This document shows positions 20,950 to 34,566 of a stretch of DNA of 36,122 bases, piece by piece. The stretch covers positions 1 to 36,122 of the forward strand of contig NZ_BMUY01000027.1 in NCBI RefSeq assembly GCF_014650435.1. The letters are read 5' to 3'. Each line of letters starts with the position of its first letter. Within the stretch, counting starts at the first letter, position 1. Made by a program: the position numbers and the translations under genes. The notes beneath the pieces are model-generated. The model searched no databases and had not been told where the DNA came from. It saw nothing but the letters and a program-made list of their open reading frames with translations. The DNA is from Streptomyces tendae. GTDB lineage: Bacteria > Actinomycetota > Actinomycetes > Streptomycetales > Streptomycetaceae.

Positions 20950-21975
20950 TCACTGGAACGAGTACGGGTTCAGCGCGTCGTCCGGCAGGTGCTCGATCTG
21001 GACGCGGTCGCCGATCCCGGCCTCCTCGGCGAGTTCGAGCAGCACGTCGAGGGCCACGTGGTCCTCGAGCCCGAAGCCCGTCGAGTCGAACACCGTGACA
21101 CCGTCCCGGTGCCGCGCCGCGGTCTCCGGGTCGGCGCACAGCGTCATGAGGTCGGGCCCGACATCGCCCTCCTCCAACTGCTGGCACTCTCCCTCCCGCA
21201 GCGCCTGCGCCAGGTGGTCCGGCGTCACGAACGCCGACTTCAGGACGGGCACCGGGACCTCGAACTTGCCGATGAGGTCGGCCCCGATCGCGTTGATGTG
21301 CACGTGCGGTCGCAGGTTCGTGCCGCTCAGCACCGGGCCGTCGCCCACACCGACGGAGGTGACGGTGCAGATGATGTCCGCCGCCGACTCCAGCTCGGCC
21401 AACTCCACGACCTTGATGTCGAGGTCCAGGAAGTCCACCCGGTCCGCGAACGAACGCGCGTGGTCCGGGTCGATGTCGTGCACCAGGATCTGCTCCAGCG
21501 GGAACACCCGGCTCAGCGCGTGCGCCTGGGTCACCGCCTGGGCGCCGGCGCCGACCAGGCCGAGGACCCGGCTGTCGGGACGGGCCAGCAGCCTGCTGGC
21601 GATCGCCGAGGCGGCTCCGGTGCGGATCGCGGTGGGCAGGATGCCGTCGCACACCGCCAGCAGACGGCCCGTCACGTCGTCGTAGCGTGTGAGGGACCCG
21701 ATGATGGTGGGCAGCTGGAACGTGCCGGGGTTCGACGGTGTGTAGGCCACCGTCTTGATCGTTATGGAACGCCCCGGATCATGGTGCGGCATCCACTCGA
21801 GGATGGCCGTGTTCCCCGGGCCGCGCAGAAAACCGTCCCGGGTGGGGCTCACGCCTTTGTCCGGAGCGGTGAAGGCCTCCTGGAGCCGGACGATCATCCG
21901 GTCCATGAAGCGGTCGTTGCCGCTCTCCTTGACGAGTTTGGCAACATGCTGCCGGGTGAGGACCGTGGTCTCCAT
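20950..21975 (-). CDS. Ornithine/lysine cyclodeaminase-family enzyme
   Basis: The protein has 341 residues, the family length. The N-terminal region METTVLTRQHVAKLVK, the substrate-domain segment SITIKTVAYTPSNPGTFQLP and the Rossmann loop LGLVGAGAQAVTQAHAL are strongly like RapL/FkbL/VisC-type lysine cyclodeaminases. NAIGADLIGKFEVP carries the catalytic Asp, and a C-terminal FDSTGFGLEDHVALD follows. The family converts L-ornithine to L-proline or L-lysine to L-pipecolate with release of ammonia, using tightly bound NAD. The NRPS terminal adenylation domain has a proline-type code, so this enzyme most likely supplies pipecolate (or proline) to it. ATG 21975 has GAGGGGAG upstream. It is divergent from the exporter, with its own promoter at 22126-22154. 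Confidence 0.87.
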   Translation of the reverse strand: METTVLTRQHVAKLVKESGNDRFMDRMIVRLQEAFTAPDKGVSPTRDGFLRGPGNTAILEWMPHHDPGRSITIKTVAYTPSNPGTFQLPTIIGSLTRYDDVTGRLLAVCDGILPTAIRTGAASAIASRLLARPDSRVLGLVGAGAQAVTQAHALSRVFPLEQILVHDIDPDHARSFADRVDFLDLDIKVVELAELESAADIICTVTSVGVGDGPVLSGTNLRPHVHINAIGADLIGKFEVPVPVLKSAFVTPDHLAQALREGECQQLEEGDVGPDLMTLCADPETAARHRDGVTVFDSTGFGLEDHVALDVLLELAEEAGIGDRVQIEHLPDDALNPYSFQ

Positions 21976-22003
21976 TTTCTCCCCTCAATTGTCGTCGCGC
22001 CTC

Positions 22004-22017
22004 GGCAACTAATTGCC
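22004..22017. promoter_or_regulatory. GGCA-N6-TGCC dyad, copy 2
   Basis: CGGCAACTAATTGCCAA has arms GGCA and TGCC with six bases between. It lies about 30 bases before the cyclodeaminase ATG, inside the predicted leader, where a bound regulator could block elongation. It is nearly identical to copy 3 at 24927 (GGCAACTAGCTGCCAA). Confidence 0.5.
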
Positions 22018-22125
22018 AAGGAATGTGCGTCTGCCATTCGATGAGCTACGATCCGCGCTCGGCCGACACTTCAAGCAGGAAGCTATTGCGTACCCTTTCG
22101 GGGGTGCCGGTCAATTCGCGCTCCG

Positions 22126-22154
22126 AACGTAACCGTCCGGCTTTTAATGGTCAA
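22126..22154 (-). promoter_or_regulatory. Predicted cyclodeaminase promoter
   Basis: On the minus strand TTGACC (22154-22149), a 17-base spacer and TACGTT (22131-22126) fit the vegetative consensus well. A second, weaker pair (TTGACC 22114-22109 with TACGCA 22092-22087, 16-base spacer) lies 40 bases closer to the gene. The leader would be about 145 or 105 bases. Confidence 0.55.
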
Positions 22155-22170
22155 GGATTCCAAGGTGCGT

Positions 22171-22250
22171 TACGGTTTTCCGCAGGTTTCTCACTGCGGT
22201 TTCCCGCAGGGCGGCACCTGCGGTTTTCCGTACGGTGAACCTGCGGAAAG
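22171..22250 (+). promoter_or_regulatory. 24-base tandem repeats T(A/G)CGGTTTTCCGCAGG upstream of the exporter
   Basis: Units begin at 22171 (TACGGTTTTCCGCAGG), 22195 (TGCGGTTTCCCGCAGG) and 22219 (TGCGGTTTTCCGTACGG), exactly 24 bases apart. An inverted GCGGAAAGC follows at 22243 and a partial GGCGGTTTACC at 22264. Each unit is a near-palindrome with GCGG/CCGC arms. The same unit is found before the five-gene operon. The array lies between divergent cyclodeaminase and exporter promoters and could control both. Confidence 0.7.
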
Positions 22251-22301
22251 CAACGGTCAGCACGGCGGTTTACCTCGTATCCACCCGACTGTCGGTGGAT
22301 C

Positions 22302-22307
22302 TAGCGT
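22302..22307 (+). promoter_or_regulatory. Predicted -10 box of the MMPL exporter gene
   Basis: TAGCGT, inside GATCTAGCGTTC, matches the -10 consensus and is identical to the DedA -10 region. No -35 consensus is present at the right distance, which suggests dependence on an activator bound to the repeats upstream. The start codon is 62 bases downstream. Confidence 0.45.
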
Positions 22308-22368
22308 TCTGCTCATCGAGATCCGACCGGCTTCCAGGGCCGGACCTGCAGCAACGGAAGGAAGCAAG

Positions 22369-24816
22369 GTGCGAAAGAAGCCGGCAACGGTACGGATTGC
22401 GCGATGGAGTGCCACGCACCCGTGGTCCGCCATCGGCCTGTGGGTCGTCTTCGTCGCCGCGTGCCTCGTTCTGGGCGGTGCGGCAGGTACGAACTCGATC
22501 AGCGACGAGGAGTCGGGGGTCCGCGAGTCGGGCCGAGCCGGCAAGATCGTGCACTCCGGTGACTTCCCCGAGAAGGCCGAGGAGAACGTGCTGATCACCG
22601 CCGAGGACGGCGGGAAGCTGGACCCCGCGGCCGGCCGCGAGGCCGCCGCGGACGTCGTCGAGCGGATGAAGGCCCTCGACGAGGTGGAGGCCGTCGGCGA
22701 CCCGGTCCCCGCGCCCGACGGCAAGGCCCTGCTGGTCCCCGTGACCATGAAGGGCGACACCGAGAACGCCGACCGGCGTGTGCAGCCGCTGCTCGACGTC
22801 AGCGCGTCGGTCCAGGACGCCCACGAGGGCCTGCGGGTCGACGAGGTGGGCACCGGTTCGACCGCCAAGGGTCTGTCGGAGACGCTCGGTGAGGACTTCA
22901 AGAAGGCCGAGCTGATCAGCCTGCCGCTGACCCTGCTGATCCTGCTCGTGGTCTTCGGAGCGATCATCGCGGCGGGCGTGCCGGTGGTCCTGGCCCTCTC
23001 GTGCGTGGGCGCCGCCATCGGACTGTCCACACTCGCCTCCCACGTACTGCCCGAGACCAGCGCGGTCAGCAACGTCATCCTGCTCATGGGCATGGCCGTG
23101 GGCGTGGACTACTCGCTCTTCTACCTGAAGCGGGAGCGCGAGGAACGCCGCGCGGGCAAGTCCCACGTCGACGCCATCGAGGTCGCGGCGGAGACCTCCG
23201 GGCACACGGTCGTGGTGTCCGGAACCACCGTCATCGTGGCCATGGCCGGCCTCTACCTGGCGAACGAGGCGACCTTCGCCTCCCTGGCCACCGGCTCGAT
23301 CATCGTGGTGGCGGTGGCCGTACTGGCCTCGCTGACCGTGCTGCCCGCCCTCCTCGCCAAGCTGGGACGCTGGGTCGACAGGCCCAAGGTGCCGTTCCTG
23401 TGGCGGCTCACCATGCGCTCGGGCGAATCGCGGGTGTGGCCCGCGCTGCTGCGCCCGGCACTGTCCAAGCCGTTCATCACACTGGTGGTGTCCGTCGGCG
23501 CGCTGCTGCTGCTGGCGGTGCCGGCCCTCGACATGAAGCTCAAGCAGCCGGGCTCCGACGACCTGTCCCGGGACATCGCCGTGGTGCGGGCGATGGACCG
23601 GCTCACCGACCACTTCCCCAGCAAGGGCACCGTGCACCAGGTCGCGGTCCGGGCGCCCGCCGACCGGGCCGACGACGTGGAGAGCGCGCTGAACGGCCTC
23701 CTGGAGCGCACCGCGAAGGACGAACTCTTCGCCCACGACTCCACCCCCACCGTCAAGGTGTCCGAGGACCGCAGGGTCCACACCGTCGACGTCGGCACCC
23801 CCTACCAGCCGAAGAGCGACGGGGCCCGCCAGTCGCTGGACCTGCTGCGCGAGTGGGTGCCGCAGGCGATGGCGGACGTGCCCGGCGCGGAGAGCGCGGT
23901 CGGCGGCAAGGTGGCGCAGGGCGTCGACTTCACGGGGCACCTCGAGGAGCGCATGCCCTGGGTGGTGGGCTTCGTCCTGCTGCTGACCTTCGTCACCATG
24001 GTGATGATCTTCCGGTCGATCGCCGTGGCGCTCTCCGCGATCCTGCTCAACCTGCTCTCCGCCGCGGCCTCCTTCGGTGTGCTGGTCGCCGTCTTCCAGA
24101 ACACCTGGGCCGAGGGTTTCCTCGACTTCCACAGCTCGGGCGCGGTCGTCTCCTGGCTGCCGCTGTTCCTGTTCGTGGTCCTGTTCGGGCTGTCGATGGA
24201 CTACCACGTCTTCGTGGTCAGCCGGATCCGCGAGGCGGCCCTCGCGGGCGCCCCGACCAGGACCGCCGTCCGTGAGGGCATCACCCGCTCCGCGGGCGTG
24301 GTCACCAGCGCCGCGATCGTCATGGTCGGAGTCTTCGCGATCTTCGGCACCCTGAGCATGGTCGAGTTCAAGCAGTTGGGCGTCGGTCTCGCGGCCGCCA
24401 TCCTGCTGGACGCCGTGATCATCCGGATCTACGTGCTGCCGGCCCTGATGACGGCGCTGGGCAAGTGGAACTGGTGGCCCGGCAAGCTCTCCGGCGGCCC
24501 CGACGGACCGGCCCCCCTCCCGGACCAGACCGAGCCCGGCAACCGCCACGCCGAGGAGCAGCCCCAGTACGCGCGGTTCGCCGCCGACCAGCAGTACGGG
24601 CAGCCGTCCGCGCAGCAGGCCCCGCAGCAGCAGTACCAGCAGGGCGGCTACCAGCAGGCTCCGCAGCAGCACTACCAGCAGGGCGCCTACCAGCAGCCGT
24701 ACCACCAGGGCGACCACCAGGATCCCTACCACCAGGATCCCTACCAGCAGGGCGGCTACCAGCAGCCCGGCCCGTACCGCGACGACGCCTCGCGACCCGG
24801 CTACTACCAGCAGTAG
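22369..24816 (+). CDS. MMPL-family (RND-type) exporter with Q/Y-rich C-terminal tail
   Basis: The protein has 815 residues from GTG 22369, preceded by GGAAGGAAG; the upstream extension of the frame runs through the promoter repeats and is not coding. Two homologous halves each have an extracytoplasmic domain and a membrane bundle. Proton-relay motifs are GVDYSLFYLKRERE (Asp247) and GLSMDYHVFVVSRIRE (Asp611). MMPL proteins export lipids and lipopeptides or natural products, so it is the likely exporter of the NRPS product. From about residue 722 the protein continues as a cytoplasmic tail of QQGGYQQ, QQYQ and HQDPY-type repeats, ending GYYQQ. A perfect hairpin with a T-run follows the stop. 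Confidence 0.92.
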   Translation: MRKKPATVRIARWSATHPWSAIGLWVVFVAACLVLGGAAGTNSISDEESGVRESGRAGKIVHSGDFPEKAEENVLITAEDGGKLDPAAGREAAADVVERMKALDEVEAVGDPVPAPDGKALLVPVTMKGDTENADRRVQPLLDVSASVQDAHEGLRVDEVGTGSTAKGLSETLGEDFKKAELISLPLTLLILLVVFGAIIAAGVPVVLALSCVGAAIGLSTLASHVLPETSAVSNVILLMGMAVGVDYSLFYLKREREERRAGKSHVDAIEVAAETSGHTVVVSGTTVIVAMAGLYLANEATFASLATGSIIVVAVAVLASLTVLPALLAKLGRWVDRPKVPFLWRLTMRSGESRVWPALLRPALSKPFITLVVSVGALLLLAVPALDMKLKQPGSDDLSRDIAVVRAMDRLTDHFPSKGTVHQVAVRAPADRADDVESALNGLLERTAKDELFAHDSTPTVKVSEDRRVHTVDVGTPYQPKSDGARQSLDLLREWVPQAMADVPGAESAVGGKVAQGVDFTGHLEERMPWVVGFVLLLTFVTMVMIFRSIAVALSAILLNLLSAAASFGVLVAVFQNTWAEGFLDFHSSGAVVSWLPLFLFVVLFGLSMDYHVFVVSRIREAALAGAPTRTAVREGITRSAGVVTSAAIVMVGVFAIFGTLSMVEFKQLGVGLAAAILLDAVIIRIYVLPALMTALGKWNWWPGKLSGGPDGPAPLPDQTEPGNRHAEEQPQYARFAADQQYGQPSAQQAPQQQYQQGGYQQAPQQHYQQGAYQQPYHQGDHQDPYHQDPYQQGGYQQPGPYRDDASRPGYYQQ

Positions 24817-24833
24817 AGCCAGGTCCCTCCGAC

Positions 24834-24889
24834 GAGGAAGGAGGGTCGCCCGTCACCCCCGGACGGAGACGGCCCTCCTTCCTCTTTTT
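24834..24889 (+). terminator. Rho-independent terminator after the exporter
   Basis: GAGGAAGGAGGG (24834-24845) pairs perfectly over 12 bases with CCCTCCTTCCTC (24873-24884) and is followed at once by TTTTT (24885-24889). The 27-base loop is G/C rich. This is the most classical terminator in the window. Confidence 0.85.
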
Positions 24890-24926
24890 CTCGCGTGCCC
24901 GCCGCCGTGCTCGCGACGCCCTGCCC

Positions 24927-24940
24927 GGCAACTAGCTGCC
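24927..24940. promoter_or_regulatory. GGCA-N6-TGCC dyad, copy 3
   Basis: CGGCAACTAGCTGCCAA lies 65 bases before the beta-propeller gene. It shares GGCAACTA and CTGCCAA/TTGCCAA with copy 2 in the cyclodeaminase leader. The common regulator is unknown. Confidence 0.5.
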
Positions 24941-25005
24941 AACGCGTCCCGCCCGGCCCGTTCCGCGGCGACGGTGGAGGCTCAACCGACCTCGACGGAG
25001 TGAGC

Positions 25006-26151
25006 ATGCGGATCGAACAGAGACCCACGAACCGGTTACGGGCGACGCTGTACGGGGCGGCAGCGCTGCTCCTGGCCCTCCTGGCGGGCCTGACCGCGGC
25101 GGCTCAGGGCCACGCCGCCGCCCAATGGCAGGCCGTGCCACCGCCGGCCCCGGCCGGCCTCAGCGCGTACGTCCCCTTCGACGCGACGTCGGCCGTGGCG
25201 CGCAGCACGGTACAGACGACCACCACCTGCCTGCCCTGCGAGTACGAGCACACGCTGTGGACCCGGCAGGCCGGTGCCTGGCGCAGCCTCCCGCTGCCCC
25301 CCGCCGGTGCCTCCACGGACGTGCTCACCGGCACCGCCCCGAACGACGTGTGGGCCCTCGGCCGCGGCGAGTGGGGCGACTTCGGGCAGTACCACTGGGA
25401 CGGCTCGCGGTGGACGGACCGTACCCTCCCGAACTTCGAGGTGCTGGCGGCCCGTGCCGTCTCCCGCACCGATGTGTGGGCGGTCGGCAACTACCGGGAG
25501 AGCGACGGGGACGTGCCCGGGGCGGTCGCGCACTGGAACGGCTCGGCCTGGACGCTGACCAAGCTCGGCGTGCCCGACGCCTGGACCAACATCAAGGCCG
25601 TGCACGTCGTGTCCGCCCACGACGTCTGGGTGGTGGGTTCGGGCGGCGGCCGCCTCTACGCCGCGCACTACGACGGCGCGTCCTGGCAGGAGGTGGCCCT
25701 GCCCCGGCTGTCGGGGCTCTCGGCGACCGCGAACGCGGTGACCGTGCGGGACGGCGAGGTGTGGATCGGCGGCACCGACCGCAACATCTACACCGACAGC
25801 GGCACGCCGAGGGCGTTCGTGCTGCGCGGGAACGGCACGGACTGGCAGACGACCTACGTGCCGGTGCCCGCACCCACCGGCGACGCGTCCGAGGACCGCA
25901 TGTCCGTGCAGGCCCTGGCCGTCCACGACGGAACCGTCTGGGCGGGCCTGTACGCGGACCGCACCAAGGACCGCGGCCTGGCCCGCTGGAACGGCTCCAC
26001 CTGGGAGACGGCCGCGGCCCCGGGGGCGACGCCCGGCTCCGAGGTGACGGCCCTGTACCCGACGGCGGACGGAACCCTGTGGGCCAACGGGCTCCTCTAC
26101 CCCAACGCCTACCTGAAGGGCTACGCGGCCTCCCTCGCGCCGAGCGCCTGA
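25006..26151 (+). CDS. Secreted beta-propeller protein with a TTA codon
   Basis: The protein has 381 residues. The N-terminus has arginines, a hydrophobic core (LYGAAALLLALLAGLTAAA) and an Ala-rich cleavage region ending near HAAA, a Sec-type signal peptide. The mature part contains repeated blade motifs of the form DVWA(V/L)G followed by a HWNGSxW-type strand: DVWALGRGEW/YHWDGSRWTD, DVWAVGNY/AHWNGSAWT, DVWVVGSG/AHYDGASWQ, EVWIGG, TVWAGL/ARWNGSTWE and TLWANG. That makes about six blades, with a CLPC pair near the mature N-terminus. No catalytic residues are recognised; such proteins are binding or cell-surface proteins. Leu11 is encoded by TTA (25036-25038), so translation should need the bldA tRNA. 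ATG 25006 has GGAG upstream. Confidence 0.82.
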   Translation: MRIEQRPTNRLRATLYGAAALLLALLAGLTAAAQGHAAAQWQAVPPPAPAGLSAYVPFDATSAVARSTVQTTTTCLPCEYEHTLWTRQAGAWRSLPLPPAGASTDVLTGTAPNDVWALGRGEWGDFGQYHWDGSRWTDRTLPNFEVLAARAVSRTDVWAVGNYRESDGDVPGAVAHWNGSAWTLTKLGVPDAWTNIKAVHVVSAHDVWVVGSGGGRLYAAHYDGASWQEVALPRLSGLSATANAVTVRDGEVWIGGTDRNIYTDSGTPRAFVLRGNGTDWQTTYVPVPAPTGDASEDRMSVQALAVHDGTVWAGLYADRTKDRGLARWNGSTWETAAAPGATPGSEVTALYPTADGTLWANGLLYPNAYLKGYAASLAPSA

Positions 26152-26196
26152 AAACACGGCGGAGGGGCCCGGCGCCCGCCGAACCCCTCCGCCGTG
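26151..26196 (-). terminator. Strong hairpin between the convergent propeller and hydrolase genes
   Basis: CACGGCGGAGGGG (26155-26167) and CCCCTCCGCCGTG (26184-26196) form a perfect 13-base stem with a 16-base loop. On the minus strand it is followed by TTTTC, so it is a canonical terminator for the NRPS-MbtH-hydrolase transcript. It may also stop transcription of the propeller gene from the other side. Confidence 0.8.
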
Positions 26197-26203
26197 CCGG
26201 CCC

Positions 26204-27007
26204 TCAGGGACCGGTGAGGAACTGCACGAGCAACTTGTTCACCGTCTCCGGGTCCTCCAGGTAGCCGTAGTGCCCGCAGCCCTCGACGAGGTCGAAGCGG
26301 GCGCCGGGGACGGCGTCGGCGACCTCCCGGCCCAGCCGGGGCGGCGTGACCAGGTCGTCGGCGAAGGCGATGACCTGGCAGGGGACCCGGATGTCACGGT
26401 ACGCGGTCAGCCGGTTCGCCAGCCGGCTGACCTCCATCTGCGCCCGCTGCCCCGGCCCGGGCGCGGACGTCAGCTCGAACAGGTCGAGCCAGTCCGCCAT
26501 GGCCGAGTCGTCGTCGAGCGTCCGCGGCGACAGCGACTTCAGGGCGCGCAGGACGGCCGCGTAGCGGTCGGGGAGCCGCACCCCCGAGTCGTACAGGTCG
26601 ATCTCCGTGCGCGTCAGCTCGGCGCGCAGGAAGTCGGTGCGGCCCCGGGTGGCCATCAGTACCGCCCGGCTGACCAGGTCGGGACGCGCCAGTGCCAGTT
26701 CCTGGGCGACGAACGCGCCCATGGACGTGCCGACGACGGCGGTGGGACCGAGGTCCAGACGCTCGATGAGACCGGCCACGTCCCCGACCATGTCCTGGAG
26801 AGTGAACCCCTCGGGGCACTCGGAGGACGGGGGGATGCCCCGGTTGTCGAGGGTGATCACGCGCAGACCGGCCGCGGTGAGCGCGGGTACCTGGTGCAGT
26901 TGCCACACGGTACGGCCGCCGCCGGTGCCCTGGATCATCACCACCGGGTCGCCGGTGCCGGCCTCGTCGTAGCTGAGCCGAATCCCGTTCACGGGAATGA
27001 CCGGCAT
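26204..27007 (-). CDS. Alpha/beta hydrolase of the NRPS operon
   Basis: The protein has 267 residues from ATG 27007, which has a GGGGAGAGG site; the open frame upstream is non-coding. Fold landmarks are VPVNGIRLSYDEAGTGDPVV at the N-terminus, oxyanion segment IQGTGGG, nucleophile Ser95 in VVGTSMGAFVAQEL, acid Asp in VIAFADDLVTPP and the catalytic His in EGCGHYGYLEDPE. Related hydrolases with an ITLDNRGIPPS segment commonly accompany actinobacterial NRPS clusters, where roles include editing mis-primed carrier proteins or tailoring hydrolysis. It is the last gene of the NRPS transcript, before a strong terminator. The reaction is unknown; a type II thioesterase role is possible, but the sequence is not of the classical TEII family. 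Confidence 0.85.
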   Translation of the reverse strand: MPVIPVNGIRLSYDEAGTGDPVVMIQGTGGGRTVWQLHQVPALTAAGLRVITLDNRGIPPSSECPEGFTLQDMVGDVAGLIERLDLGPTAVVGTSMGAFVAQELALARPDLVSRAVLMATRGRTDFLRAELTRTEIDLYDSGVRLPDRYAAVLRALKSLSPRTLDDDSAMADWLDLFELTSAPGPGQRAQMEVSRLANRLTAYRDIRVPCQVIAFADDLVTPPRLGREVADAVPGARFDLVEGCGHYGYLEDPETVNKLLVQFLTGP

Positions 27008-27060
27008 GGTGCCTCTCCCCTCTCGTGGTGGTCGTGCGGCACGTGCCCGCACACGCAGGC

Positions 27061-27093
27061 GACCCGCGCCCCGGACGCCCGGGGCCGCGGGTC
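27061..27093 (-). other. Intercistronic stem-loop between mbtH-like and hydrolase genes
   Basis: GACCCGCG (27061-27068) pairs with CGCGGGTC (27086-27093), and inside CCCCGG pairs with CCGGGG, leaving a 4-base loop and a single bulged C. This very stable hairpin has no T-run. It may attenuate or process the message between the two genes, or protect the upstream mRNA end. Confidence 0.5.
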
Positions 27094-27107
27094 GTGCGGC
27101 GCTCGGA

Positions 27108-27326
27108 TCAGGCGGCGCCGTCCATCGCGTCGACCAGGCTCTTGGGACGCATGTCGGTCCACTGGGTGTTGACGTACTCGAGCGCCGCGTCCCGGCTGCT
27201 CTCCTCGAGGACGGTCCGCCAGCCGGCGGGCACCTCGACGAACGCCGGCCACAGCGAGTGCTGCCCCTCGTCGTTGACCAGGACCAGGTAGGTGCCCTCG
27301 GGGTCCTCGAAGGGATTGCTGCTCAT
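27108..27326 (-). CDS. MbtH-like protein
   Basis: The protein has 72 residues. It matches the MbtH family throughout: N-terminal NPFEDPEGTYLVLVNDEG, then QHSLWPAFVEVPAGW with its conserved Trp pair, and VNTQWTDMRPKSL near the end. MbtH proteins bind NRPS adenylation domains and are needed for their folding or activity. It lies 64 bases after the NRPS gene in the same operon, so it most likely serves one or both visible adenylation domains. Start ATG 27326 is preceded by AGAAGGAG. Confidence 0.96.
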   Translation of the reverse strand: MSSNPFEDPEGTYLVLVNDEGQHSLWPAFVEVPAGWRTVLEESSRDAALEYVNTQWTDMRPKSLVDAMDGAA

Positions 27327-27390
27327 TCCATCGCTCCTTCTCAGCGCTGACTGTTTCTCTGGGACGGGGTTTCGGGTATCTCGTGAAAGG

Positions 27391-34565
<7,175 letters not shown>

Positions 34566-34566
<1 letters not shown>

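Noticed and set aside
22147..22368. Upstream extension of the exporter frame
   Set aside because: It translates the 24-base promoter repeats; GTG 22369 has a strong GGAAGGAAG site and starts the usual MMPL N-terminus.
22270..24732. Minus-strand open frame of about 820 codons
   Set aside because: It is antisense to the MMPL exporter; composition is His/Gly/Asp/Arg shadow sequence.
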